A stretch of DNA of 64,000 nucleotides. Source: Hymenopus coronatus (taxonomy: Eukaryota; Arthropoda; Insecta; Mantodea; Hymenopodidae). Each line of letters opens with the position of its first letter. The first letter of the stretch is position 1. Location: the NCBI GenBank assembly GCA_030762935.1, contig CM060900.1, forward strand, positions 283,236,284 to 283,300,283, read 5' to 3'. Position numbers and translations under genes: made by a program. This document shows, in pieces, positions 1-10,099 of this stretch. The notes beneath the pieces are model-generated. The model did not search any database, was not told the origin of the DNA, and worked only from the letters and a program-made list of their open reading frames with translations.

Positions 1-1060
1 AGGTGGCTCATTAATCTGGAACAAATGGTGAACTTTTCGACGTACTGCACTCTTAACAAATTCGTCACACTGAATTTCTAGCACTGGTTTCTTGCGTTTC
101 TTTGATTTTCCAGGTGTGGTTTTGACTTGCTTGTTTTTAATCTTTCACTGCGTGCAGACACACCTGTAAACTTCGCCTTCAGGTTAACAACATCCTTAAT
201 TGCCAACGTGAAATATTTCTCACATAATTTTTGAAATACATTCAAAATTATAACTTCCTAACCACTCGTCAAAGGCTTGTCTCTGCGATGTTTTACAAAC
301 TCCACTTGTTCGGTCATGATAGCTTACTGACACTCTCACCTTGCTACTTCCAAAGCTGACCAATAGAAGGTAGTCTATGCATGTTGTTCGCTCATTTTCT
401 AGTCAATTGCAATTTGATAGTATACTTTATTTTCAAGTTTTTGCAAATCTATATCATAACACGTTTAATATACTGCTGTTACGTAAAACAGAGAAAATCC
501 AGCAGGTTTTGCTAGTACTCAGCCAACTACTTTGTAACCGATGCACCTTGTAATGTGCGACATCAGCCAATGAAGTACATTTGACTCACTTTTGTGCATG
601 TGTCTTTGAATACATGAGTACCTATTCTCCCACTCAAAATGGTTTAGAGGTGTTGCTAGAAATAAGCCATTATTATTTATATTTTATGTAGTCATTTTAT
701 CAATATATAACATTTGAATTTAGAGAATAATTAAAAATCCTGAAATTAAAAAAAAAAAAAAAATACTTGTCCTAAGTCGCCAATAGGAAATTTTGAAATA
801 ACTGAGATCGTCTTTGATGTATAATAAGATAAACAATTCAGGCGAAAAGGTTCATGCGCTCTCGAGATTTTCGACGCGAGCGCTCAGATGTGCCGTGACG
901 GGTGGAAAGCAACGGATTCGTAGTTCTAGTTATTCTGAATCTGTCCCGATTTATAACATGAAAACAACTCTAATAAGGAATGCCCCAATAATTAACATTT
1001 AAATATAATTTTAATTCTTTGAATGGTCTATTTTAATGTGATATTTAATCATTCTTTCAC
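1..1060. other. AT-rich non-coding flank
   Basis: No gene recognised. There is an A-run near 750-764 and short open frames without family motifs. The stretch around 840-960 is slightly richer in GC, and its 62-codon frame shows no known domain. Upstream context is cut by the window edge. Confidence 0.6.
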
Positions 1061-1069
1061 ACATGCCGT

Positions 1070-1275
1070 GTGTCAGCCAGGTCAGAAATGCAGAATCCGT
1101 CCGAAAAATTCAATGCCATAGCTGGTATTTGGACCTCGAATCTTGCTGGGAACTGCACAAAAAGCCAAAGATCGCTGCTTAAAGTCCAATGTAGGGAATT
1201 TACTTTTCAGTCTGATTCTACCTTTGCAGGTATCGCCTCGTCTGAATTTAAGAAAATAAAAATTAGTTGAATTGC
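1070..1275. repeat. Degenerate tRNA-like inverted-repeat element
   Basis: This stretch shares its end motifs with the fold-back at 26.0-26.46 kb: a 'CAATGCCATAGCTGG' block at the left and a 'TTTTCAGTCTGATTCTACCT' block at the right, in the same relative arrangement. The middle is diverged. It is probably an older member of the same short non-autonomous repeat family. Open frames of 66 codons on both strands are by-products. Confidence 0.45.
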
Positions 1276-1279
1276 TGAG

Positions 1280-1920
1280 CATTTCTTGGTATAACTCCCT
1301 TTATACCGGGGAATAACGCGCACGCCTAACCCTCACAGGATACTTTAGGTGTTAAATCAAGTTTTATACCAAAATATGTACTTAACTGACAGAAAACACA
1401 TTCTTTTCACGTAAATGTCTCTTCAAAGTTTCAAATAAATACATTTAGTTGTGTTTATTAGAAACACTGTTTAAAATGTAATCCATTTGTACTAATTAAT
1501 TATTCGAAATGACATTAAAGATATGCGCAACAAGGGACAAAGAATATCATTTATAATTTTTCAGCCAATTGGTGGCTGTAGTGATCTTCTAGGTTCCTGG
1601 GAAGGATTTCTCGCTTTCTGAGAAAGAATATGTATTTAAATTTAAAATACTCGTTCGGAAAAAAATCACTTTTTTCACATCAAGGGAAGGGGTTTACATC
1701 TTGAGTATTACATACTTTTCAGTCTATTATTGCTCATGATTTTTTTAGAACGATTTCCTAAACCTTTCCAGCCAGTGCCTCTCTTTGCACGATTATTATT
1801 TCGTTTTAAAAGTGCTTATATTTTAGAGTAGTGGGATAAAATAAATAGAATGTATGAGGTTTAAACCTTCCCGGTATTATAACGACTTTTAACATACAGT
1901 ATATGATAATCGCTTAAGTA
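1280..1920. other. AT-rich spacer
   Basis: I see no gene, tRNA-like box or transposon end here. The last 15-20 bases before 1921 may be the orphaned 5' tip of the SINE whose body resumes at 11.80 kb. Confidence 0.5.
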
Positions 1921-1932
1921 TATTAATGTGGA
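1921..1932. repeat. Left target-site duplication of the composite LINE insertion
   Basis: The 12 bases TATTAATGTGGA occur here and again at 11790-11801, immediately outside the two ends of the I-clade LINE. A duplication of this length is normal for target-primed reverse transcription. The last bases overlap the start of the GAT-repeat tail, so the exact boundary is uncertain by 2-3 bases. Confidence 0.8.
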
Positions 1933-2422
1933 TGATGATGATGATGATGATGAGTGGGGTTTAAGGCCGTTCAACTTCTAGGTTATCAGCGCCCTTAACA
2001 TAAAACTGGAAGTTAAAACACCTGAGATAAAACTATGCTAAAAGGATCTCAATCAAAAGGAGTTAAAACAAGAGATAAAAAGTAGTATAAAAAACCAAAA
2101 TCAAGATAAAATAACTGTCCATCCCCGAATCCAGAGCTGACGATAAAATCATCACAATAGAGTAGTTAAACAAGAGGGAACATAAAACAATAGTGTCTAA
2201 AAGTAATAAAAGATTTAAACATCCTCAAATATTGGCAACAAATCCGATAAAATCAATATAAAACTAGATGCTTAAAGCATATGGCACTTTGGATAAAAAT
2301 TTAAAAACGTTCTCCACTGCTCCCGCATCATCGGCCGGGACCTCCGAAAGCCTCGCCGGCAGGCGCAAAGTGGCTCGTAGTGGTGCTAGACGTGCACACT
2401 CTACAAACACGTGTTGGACGGA
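1933..2422 (-). other. 3' UTR and ATC tail of I-clade LINE copy 1
   Basis: Non-coding 3' region of the LINE. It aligns by eye with 47030-47346 of copy 2: a shared 'GGGGTTTAAGG' start, a shared 'GCGCCCTTAA' block and an A-rich stretch containing 'GTTAAAACACCTGAGATAAA'. The GAT repeat at 1931-1953 is the mRNA 3' terminus. The conserved hairpin-prone block next to the tail is the likely recognition site for the element's own reverse transcriptase, by analogy with other I-type LINEs. Confidence 0.75.
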
Positions 2423-3332
2423 TCAAGCTTCGCCACAGAGCGGGCAGACAGGTGGAGGTTCCATCTGAAATAAGTGCCTATGACTATGAATACAGCGGCC
2501 AACATGTAATCTAGCTAAAATAACCTCCTCACGGCGAGAGAGACGTGAGGAAATCACCCAGTGTGTCGGGAGCTCCTTCACCACCCTAAGTTTGCTGCCG
2601 CAAAAAGCGGACCACCCTCCATGCCAACACAACATTGCCGCTCTTCGTACAAGTCTAAAATCTTCAGCCGTAACAAAGTTAGTGGTAACACTAGGGGCAG
2701 ATGTTGCCTTCTTTGCCGCGAAATCCGCCAGTTCATTCCCCGGCATGCCAACGTGTCCAGGAACCCAGGCGCACACCACATTTACACCCGAAGCGTGCAA
2801 AATGTGGAGGATGTCCTGAGGATGGTAAACGTACAGCTAACGAGGGCTCTGAAGTGCACTAAAGGAATCACTCACAATAAGCCAGTCCCCCAATTTTCGA
2901 TGTCGAATATATAAAACGGCTCGGTAAATAGCATACAGCTCTGGAGAATAAACTGATGTGCTACTCGGCAAACGGAAAGTAAATGGTTCGGTTCCAGCGA
3001 CAAAGGCCTATCCAACTCCATCGACGCACTTACTGCCATCGGTATATACATATATATATATATATATAACAAGAACGGATACCAAACAAAGGCTTAGAAG
3101 ATTTCGCGTAAGCCGTCATCCCGAGATCTACGTGGGAGGAAGCACGTAACCAAAGTGGATGCACCCTCTCCCTCTTTGGAAACATGTGAGGCATTTCAAG
3201 ACAGTGCGTTCGAAGCAGCTCCCAGAAGCGAAAGCCTGCAGACCTTGGACTACGTAAGAGGTTTCTATAACGGTCGTCCAATCCGGAAACAAAAAAGGGA
3301 GTAAACGAGGGATGCGCAGGTATGCACTTCAA
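2423..3332 (-). pseudogene. RNase H and CCHC-like tail of I-clade LINE copy 1 (broken)
   Basis: C-terminal part of ORF2. The frame at 2800-2423 shows the RNase H signature 'WVPGHVGMPGNELADFAAKK', which holds the last catalytic region. It is followed by the LINE-specific tail: 'SRREEVILARLHVG', then a 'CIHSHRHLF...PPPVCPLC' zinc-binding-like segment. RNase H removes the RNA strand from the RNA-DNA hybrid during reverse transcription. The upstream part (3332-2800) is frameshifted, and a (TA)n run at 3048-3068 interrupts the fold. The homologous tail in copy 2 continues for about 50 more residues. Confidence 0.8.
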
Positions 3333-3509
3333 GTTACAGCCATAGTTAGATAGAAGAATATTCCGCCGGCAACGCAGAGGGGGTTCGGCAGATTCGGCTT
3401 AGAGGCTCACAACTGGGCTAGTTAGAAACGCTCCAACAGCCACCCGGATGCCGCGATTGTGGACAGTATTTAACTTTCTCAGCACAGATGGGCGTGCATA
3501 AACGACACA

Positions 3510-4698
3510 TCAATAGTCTAACTCTGATCGGATCAGTGCACGATAAAGACGCAGCTGTACTGTCCGATCTGCTCCCCAAGATTTGCCGCTTAGTATCCGT
3601 AAAATATTCAGAGAACGGTCACACCGCTGTGTTACATGAGATGACCAGCATAGTTTTCGATCGAATATCAACCCCAGGAATTTCACCTCATCTGCGAAGG
3701 GAAGTATATCTGGCCCGAGATGAAGGCCAATTTCTACGCCAGAAATTAACGCAGGCTGTCCTCTCAGGTGAGAAACGGAAGCCGTTTTTTGAGCGCCAAT
3801 CATAGATATTGACCAAACGCTGCTGGAGACGGCGTTCCAAAGACGGCGTACGCTGAGGAGTGCAGAAGATGGCAAAGTCATCCACAAACAAACAGGACGA
3901 GACACCTGGGGGAACACATTGCGATATGAAATTAATCGTCATAGCAAACAGCGTCATTGTTAGTACCGAGCCCTGCGTCACTCCGATTTCTTGAATAAAA
4001 TGGTTAGAAAAAACCGAGCCGACCCTTACTCGAAAAACGCGGTCCCTCATAAACTCCTGGATGAACAGTGGTAGGCGTCCACGTATATTCCAGTTGTGGA
4101 GGGAACGTAAAATCCCTGCCCGCCAACACGTATAATAAGCCTTCTCGAGGTCAAAAAAGACCCCAACCGTCTGACAATTCTGAAGAAATCCGTTCATGAT
4201 CAGCGTCGATAGTGACACAATGTGGTCAAGCGCTGAACGGCGCCTTCGAAAACTACATTGGATGTTAGTCAGAAGATTGTGGGATTCCAGCCACCACACC
4301 AACCGTCCATTGATCATGCGCTCCATCACCTTACAAACGCAGCTGTTGAGGGAAATAGGACGGTAACTGGAAGGAAGATGAAGTTACAATCCAGGTTTCA
4401 AAATAGGTATCATGGTGGCCTCCCGCCTCTGAGCTGGGAAAGTGGCAGTCACCCATATACGGTTATAGACCTCGAGCAGGAAAATCTTACCCTCAGGAGA
4501 GAGATGTTGCAACATTTCGACGTGGATAGCATGTGGCCCTGGTGCAGTTTCGCGAAGATGAAATGCATGGTCTAGCTCCGCCATAGTGAAAAGGCGATTG
4601 TAGTCTTCAAGGTTTCCAGAGCGGAATGCAAATCCTTGTGATTCCACCAGGGCCCTAGTTGGAAGAAACTCAGGGGAGTAGTTCTCTGAGCCAAACAC
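3510..4698 (-). pseudogene. Reverse transcriptase domain of I-clade LINE copy 1 (broken)
   Basis: Three overlapping frames together cover the RT domain. 4698-4384 carries the region before the fingers and ends near 'ATMIPILKPG', the usual 'IPILKPGK' motif. 4329-3688 carries the palm: 'FFDLEKAYYTCW' (motif A, where the usual DLEKAYDT has Y in place of the second D), 'IGVTQGSVL' (motif B) and 'FVDDFAIF' (motif C, catalytic DD retained). 3917-3510 holds the thumb region, with 'FLGLIFDRKLCWSSH'. It would copy the element RNA into DNA at the nicked target. Frameshifts at about 4380 and 3800 break it. Confidence 0.85.
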
Positions 4699-4810
4699 TT
4701 AAGTGAAATCACTTCCAAGAGTATTAGCCACGTCCAACGTATTAACCACAGTGCCAGGAAGTGTCTTCAGACCGTCTATCGGCATATGGGTCGCTTTTCC
4801 GGCCACAAGC
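4699..4810 (-). pseudogene. Endonuclease-RT linker of the I-clade LINE, distal side of the nested insertion
   Basis: On the minus strand 4810-4699 reads 'RLVAGKATHMPIDGLKTLP' and then a stop at 'SDFT'. This matches the conserved linker that in I/jockey-type LINEs follows a 'VWDEI' motif. That motif is found on the other side of the nested LINE (about 9030-9005). The two halves meet in frame at the insertion point, which supports one continuous ORF2 before the insertion. Confidence 0.75.
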
Positions 4811-4961
4811 CTTAGATTAGATTAGATTTATTGTCAACCGTAGGAATTACAAGAATTCATGGTATCGTCAAAACAAAAACAAACAATAAATGAACAAGAT
4901 AAGAATAACTATATACACTTAATTACAATATGTTAAATTACACACCCTAAAAGTATCATAA

Positions 4962-7834
4962 CTATTTAAAAGTATTTGCAAATTCTTCAATTGAATAAAA
5001 ACAGTGCTGCAATAACAATTCTTTTACTTTGCATTTAAATGTAGCTTCAGAGGTGGTAAGTTTTATATTATCTGGTAACTTGTTATATAATATAATCCCA
5101 GAATGTCTTATGCTTTTGCCAAATAATGATGTTTTATGTGTAATTATGCTCAATTTATGACTATTTCTTGTGTGATAGCTATGCTTTTCACATTTTGCCT
5201 GAAAGTATATCAGATTTTTCCTAACAAAAGTGACAACTTCTAATATATACAGACAAGGAAGTGTCAATATGCGGAGTGTTTGAAATAAATTTTTGCAGGA
5301 ATCCCTTTGTTTCTTCCCCATTATTATTCTAATGGCTCGTTTTTGAATTTTGAAGATTATATTTTCTTTATCAGAATTACCCCAAAATATCACGCCAAAT
5401 TTTAATAAACTGTTGAAATGTGCAAAATATAGATTCCTCAAAGTTTTTAAGTTTGCAATATTTTTTATAGATCTAAACATAAAACAAAGCTGACTCAACT
5501 TAGATGCCAGTTTCTCAACGTGCGTGCTCCATTTCAAGTGCTCATCAATCCATACACCCAGAAATTTGGTAGTGGGTCTATAATGCACTAGTTCATTTTC
5601 TAGTTTTATTTGTGGCTTATGGACAGTGGTATTTTGAATGTGACTGAATGAAATGGCTACAGATTTATTCTTATTTATTATCAACTTATTTTGAACAAAC
5701 CATTCCTGCATTTTTGTACTAAAATCGATATATCTGCTTCCACATCTTTATTACTACCCATTATGTCTATGGATGTGTCATCAGCAAGCAAAACAATGTT
5801 ACTTGAATGTAGATAGGCCCTAAAACTGAACCTTGGGGAGCTCCACAAGTTACATATTTTTTATTTGATCTATACACTTCAGATGTGTTATTATGGGAAT
5901 TTGCTTGTACTATTTCAACTAGTTGCTCGCTTTGATTTAGATATGACTTAAACCAGTCGTTTGCTAGACCTCTTACCCCAAAGAATTCCAATTTTTTCAG
6001 CAAAATATTATGATTAACTAGGTCAAAGGCCTTGGAAAGGTCTAGAAATATTCCAATATTGTTTTCTTTTTTATCTAGTGAACCGTATACTGCATCTGAG
6101 AAATTGAATGTGGCTGTCTCAATTGATTTACCTTTAATAAACCCATTTTGTGCTGCAGTTAACATATTATGTTTTTGTATGAAATTTTTACATCTGTTAT
6201 ACATAGCCTTTTCTAGTACTTTTGAGATGGAAGATACTATTTCTACTGGTCTATAGTTTTCAGTTTTACTCTTGTCAGCCTTTTTAAATATAGGTATTAT
6301 TTTTGCAGTTTTCATACACTCAGGAAACACGCCTGTTGAGAAGGAAGCATTAATTAAATGGCAAAGAGGTGCAACAAAAAGCTGATAACAGTGTTTAAAA
6401 AACAATAAGGAATTTCATCTATTCCATGGGAGGTTTTATTTTTCATGCTCCTTAACATTTTACTCACTTCACTAGCTGTGACCGGATAAAGGTATATTGA
6501 ATTGTTATTTCTGGGGATTTGCTCACTTGTCCATGGTATTTTATGTTTATGTGCAAGATCATTGATTATGTTTACAAAATAATCATTAAATGATCTTGCC
6601 ACTTCCTTTGAGTTCGAGATAAGCTCGCCTTCTTTACTTCTAATGGTGGGCTTATGTTTTACTGAGCTAATTCCTAATTATTTATTCACTATCTGCCACA
6701 TAGTTCTTGATTTATTTTCAGCTCTTTGTATGGTCATTTCTGTATGGTATTGTTTTGCAGCTATTAGAACCTGTCTATATATCTTTCTGTACTTATTAAA
6801 ATATAGCTTGAAACTCTCTTTTGTTAAGTTCACTAAGAAATTTTAACCTTCTAGATGATTTTACAATTCCTTTTGTTAGCCATGGCTTGGACTTTACCCC
6901 TATTTTTATTCGCTCTTTTGGCATCGCAATGTCTAGGTAATACTTTATTATATTAGCACATGTTTTGAACCCTTCATTTATGTCTACCGCTTCATATACT
7001 TTTTCCCAAGTTTCATTTTTTTAGCAGATCTTTGAATATATTTGTATTATTACTACTATAAATACGTCCTATTCTATACCCATCTCTCGAATCGTATTTG
7101 CGAGTGTTCAAAACAATTTCAAATGTCTGTGCTCTGTGATCGGAAAGCCCTGGTTCTACTACTCTAATGTTTTCTACCTTAAGGCAGCCTTGCTTTATTA
7201 ACGCTTGATCAATGATGGTTGCCGAGTGAGTTGTCACCCTAGTGCGTATATTTATAATGGGCATTAGGTTATAGAGCAACATAAATTCTTTCATTGTTTT
7301 ACATAATTTACCAGGGGAGAAGTCAATGTTCCAGTCTTCTATTATTACAATATTTTTAGCGGGTTGCAAATTATCTAGAATGGCACCTAGACTTGTTATT
7401 AATATGTTGATGTCACTATCTGGTGCCCTATAAAGACAAATAATAACCATGTTATGTTTGGTTACTTCTATTACACTGGCATCAAAGTGTGATTCTATGC
7501 TTTCAACTCTTATTTTTGGTATCTCCCTAGCTTCTAAATTTACTTTAGTTGTTATGCACGAACCGCCATGTTTTTTTCTAGATCTACAATAATGTGAAGC
7601 AAGTTTATAATTATCAAACCTTAGGGATTGGATTTCATTACTATCCAGCCAGTGTTCCGTAAGGCAAATTATATCAGGATCAATTTCACCTGAATCAAGC
7701 AAGACTTCAAACAATAGTTTCTTATTTCTAAAGATCTGTACATTTTGATGGAAAATCCTGATTGTATTCTCCACTGTCATAGGCTTGGCTTTTTTACTTT
7801 TCACACTTTGAGGAATCTGTTTGCTACTTACCAC
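4962..7834 (-). pseudogene. ORF2 of the CR1/L2-like LINE: endonuclease and reverse transcriptase (frameshifted)
   Basis: Four frames in order. 7834-7013 is an AP-type endonuclease: 'FHQNVQ', 'LTEHWLD' (catalytic E), 'EDWNID' in place of the usual GDFN, 'RVTTHSATIIDQ' and 'SDHRAQ'. 6602-6354 and 6405-5767 carry the RT fingers and palm: 'IPIFKKADKSKTENYRPV', 'FLDLSKAFDLVNH' (motif A) and 'GAPQGSVLGP' (motif B). 5711-4962 holds the thumb and C-terminal domain ('KFLGVWIDEHLKWSTH'). Breaks lie near a T-run at 7017, near 6400, and between motif B and the ADD motif at about 5790-5815. At that last break the residues normally joining GP to the ADD strand are missing and the frame changes. It would nick target DNA and copy the element RNA. 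Confidence 0.85.
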
Positions 7835-7884
7835 CTCAGAACTATTGTGTAATGATCTGGCTGTATCACCATCTGAACTATCAG

Positions 7885-8989
7885 TTAGTTTCCCTGTTGA
7901 TGTTTACAAATTTCAACTAGTCTACTTATGGCTTGGCTAAGCAAAAATGAACCCTTGAAATTCAGATGTAACCCATCTCTTCCTAGGCATTTGTAGTCTA
8001 TAAACCTGTTAACGTCACAGTAAATTGCATTCAAACTCTGACAAGCCCAGCGCAAGCTGCTGTTAATTTTGTTTATGTATTTTTCATGAACATCCCTACG
8101 TTTTATCACGGAGTTCACCATAACACGTGCATTAGGAAACTTCTTCTTCACTTCTCTGGTGGTGCCGTATATTTCTCCCATCACCTCGTCCGGATTGTTG
8201 GAGTTCTGGATATCGTTGGTGCCAACATGCAACAAAACTGTTTTTGGTTGCTGCATTCCACTGTACACTTCGATCATCTTCTGCAACTGTCCAGCCTTTA
8301 TGCCGCGAAACACTTGGATGTCCACTTCCTTCGCCTTCGCATGTTTTATAATGGAGCCACCCATTAACAACATCTCACTTTGTATCGCTTTGTATTTGTT
8401 TCGATCCTCCGCCATCTTAGATTTTGCACTGGGATTTATCCACATGTAGTTGCTTTTTACGACTTCGTGCACTTTAGGGGTGTTGATAACTTGTTCCATA
8501 GTTTTGACCGGTTCTTTTCTCACTTCGTTTTTGTTTGATATTTGAGGACCGCAAGGAACATTCTTCTCACTATTAGCACCTCTGCCACGTTTTTTTTTTC
8601 GTAATTGTAGAGTATAGGGTATTTTCCCGCGCTTCAGCCTTTAGTTTGTCGTTTTCAGTTCTTATTTCCCGAGCTTCCTCCTTTAGCTTGTTGTTTTCAC
8701 TTCTTAAGCTATTTAGTTCGTCTTGTGCTTTCTTAAAATCGTTGTTTAAGATATTTATCACTAGTTGCAGTGAAGCTATAACTTCGGCGTCACGTGCTTC
8801 TCGTTGCCCTCGTTCTTCAGCCGCTTCCCATTCTTCTACAGCTCCAATTCTTATATCTTCATTTGTACTATTACCTATGGCTCTGAAATTATCATTGATA
8901 GACCCCTTTGTTACTACTTCACCATTTTTACTGTTTATTTCACGTAATTTGTTCATTTGACTCCGGGTCATCACTGCACATGCCGCCAT
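7885..8989 (-). pseudogene. ORF1 of the CR1/L2-like LINE: coiled coil plus SGNH esterase (one frameshift)
   Basis: Two frames. 8989-8573 starts with ATG after a short leader and contains a charged heptad-rich coiled coil ('LRSENNKLKEEAREIRTEN', residues about 90-130). It goes out of frame in a run of ten T at about 8589-8598. 8523-7885 is an SGNH hydrolase: 'LLMGGSIIKHAK' (block I, with GGS in place of GDS but the serine retained), 'LLHVGTNDI' (block III) and 'RDGLHLNFKG' (block V, D..H). CR1-type ORF1 esterases are thought to act on lipid or in RNP assembly, and their exact role is unsettled. A single-base homopolymer slip would account for the break, so a sequencing error is possible. Confidence 0.85.
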
Positions 8990-9001
8990 CTTGATGACAT
9001 A

Positions 9002-9656
9002 TATTAATTCATCCCATACAACAGAGGAAGCGGTATGTCGAGTAACAAAGTTGTTCCATGATGTCTTCTTGCTATCCTTAATAATTGTCCTAGATTGAGC
9101 ACACAGCTTTTTATATTGTATAAGATTATTGAGAGTAAGACGTCGCTGGAAAACCTTCAGAGCACGTCTGCGAGCACAAATGGCATTCAGGCATTCATCT
9201 GTCCACCAAGTGAAAGGAAATCGACGGGGACGTCCTTTCGACCGCGGAATAGAAAGTCAGAAGTGCAAATAATTGTCTCGGTGAGGTGCTGGACTAAACA
9301 ATCCACCGAGTCATGCTCGTTGTAGTGAAAAACGGCAAAGTTGGAATAAAGGTTCCAGTTGACTCGTTCTAAGGGCCACCTGGGTAAGCTTGTGGAACAT
9401 ACGTCCTGTGCTAAGAGACAAATAAGAATAGGAAAGTGGTCACTAGAAATTAAGTCAAAGATGATATTCTATTGTAAGGAAACCGCCAACTGTGGAGAAC
9501 AATCTGATATATCCAGTTGAGAAAAACTAGTGAAGGCGTCAGAAAGAAATGTGGGCTCTCCAGTTTTCAGGAGAGATAGATTAATATAATCCAAGAAATC
9601 GGCGATCAGTTGAACTTTCGCACAAGCCCGAGGTGAAGCCCAAATTGGGTGGTGAT
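9002..9656 (-). pseudogene. Endonuclease C-terminus and linker of I-clade LINE copy 1
   Basis: Continues the endonuclease after the frameshift caused by the 29-bp duplication: 'HHPIWASPRACAKVQLIADFLDYINLSLL' is the usual 'HNPLWGS' region followed by the helix before 'LNTGEPTF'. Downstream (about 9140-9005) the linker toward RT reads 'KDSKKTSWNNFVTRHTA' and 'VWDEL', characteristic of I/jockey LINEs. It then meets the nested LINE. Several stops show decay. Confidence 0.75.
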
Positions 9657-9714
9657 CATTCACATCCCCTACCAGCAGAAAAGGTCATTCACATCCCCTA
9701 CCAGCAGAAAAGGT
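9657..9714. repeat. 29-bp perfect tandem duplication in the endonuclease gene
   Basis: CATTCACATCCCCTACCAGC plus nine further bases occur at 9657-9685 and again, identically, at 9686-9714. Twenty-nine is not a multiple of three, so the duplication shifts the frame exactly at the conserved 'LLVGDVND / HHPIW' junction. Without the extra copy the two endonuclease frames would be continuous. It looks like a recent slippage event or an assembly artefact. Confidence 0.9.
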
Positions 9715-10094
9715 GTTGGTAGCTGGGAGACTAGATCTGCTATATCTGTGCGCGAGAGGTCGTCAGATGGAGGTACATATATACTGCAAATAGTACAGTA
9801 AATGGAAGGTAGCTTAATCCTTACAGCAATTGACTGTATGTGAGAATGAAGGGGCACAGAGTCGGCGAAAACATCATCTCTGATAAGAATCATGGTGCCC
9901 CGGCGTGCAGGAACTCCATCCGCCGGTGATATATAACACCGGACAGAAGAGTACTGCTTTAATGCAAAGTGATCTTGGGGACGGAGCTTGGTCTCTTGCA
10001 AGCATACGACCAAAGGCTGATTTTGTTGGAGCAACAATTCAAGCTCTGGTCGATGTGATCTAATTCCACGTATGTTCCATTGTAGGATAGCCAT
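9669..10094 (-). pseudogene. ORF2 start and AP endonuclease of I-clade LINE copy 1
   Basis: Starts at ATG 10094 with 'MAILQWNIRGIRSHRPEL', the usual beginning of the I/jockey endonuclease (catalytic N in QWN). It continues through 'VVCLQETKL' (catalytic E), 'ILIRDDV', 'IYVPPSD' and 'FLLVGDVND' (the GDFN-like D..N). The enzyme nicks chromosomal DNA to prime reverse transcription. The frame is lost at the 29-bp duplication described at 9657-9714. ORF1 ends a little upstream. Confidence 0.85.
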
Positions 10095-10099
10095 AGGAT

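Larger units (their letters stand above)
4811..9001 (-). mobile_element. CR1/L2-like non-LTR retrotransposon nested inside the I-clade LINE
   Basis: A nearly full-length LINE of about 4.2 kb on the minus strand. ORF1 has a coiled coil plus an SGNH-hydrolase (esterase) domain, and ORF2 has an AP endonuclease and RT without RNase H. The 3' end is a short tandem repeat (TTAGATTAGATTAGATT at 4811-4828 on the plus strand). An esterase-bearing ORF1 and a microsatellite-like 3' end instead of poly(A) are typical of the CR1/L2 group. The 5' side starts just before the ORF1 ATG at 8989, so little or no 5' UTR is present. I see no clear target duplication. At least four lesions interrupt the ORFs, most at homopolymer runs. 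Confidence 0.85.

Noticed and set aside
7013..8989. Idea that the esterase and endonuclease frames are a host gene pair
   Set aside because: The order coiled coil, SGNH, AP endonuclease, RT and a tandem-repeat 3' end is that of one LINE.
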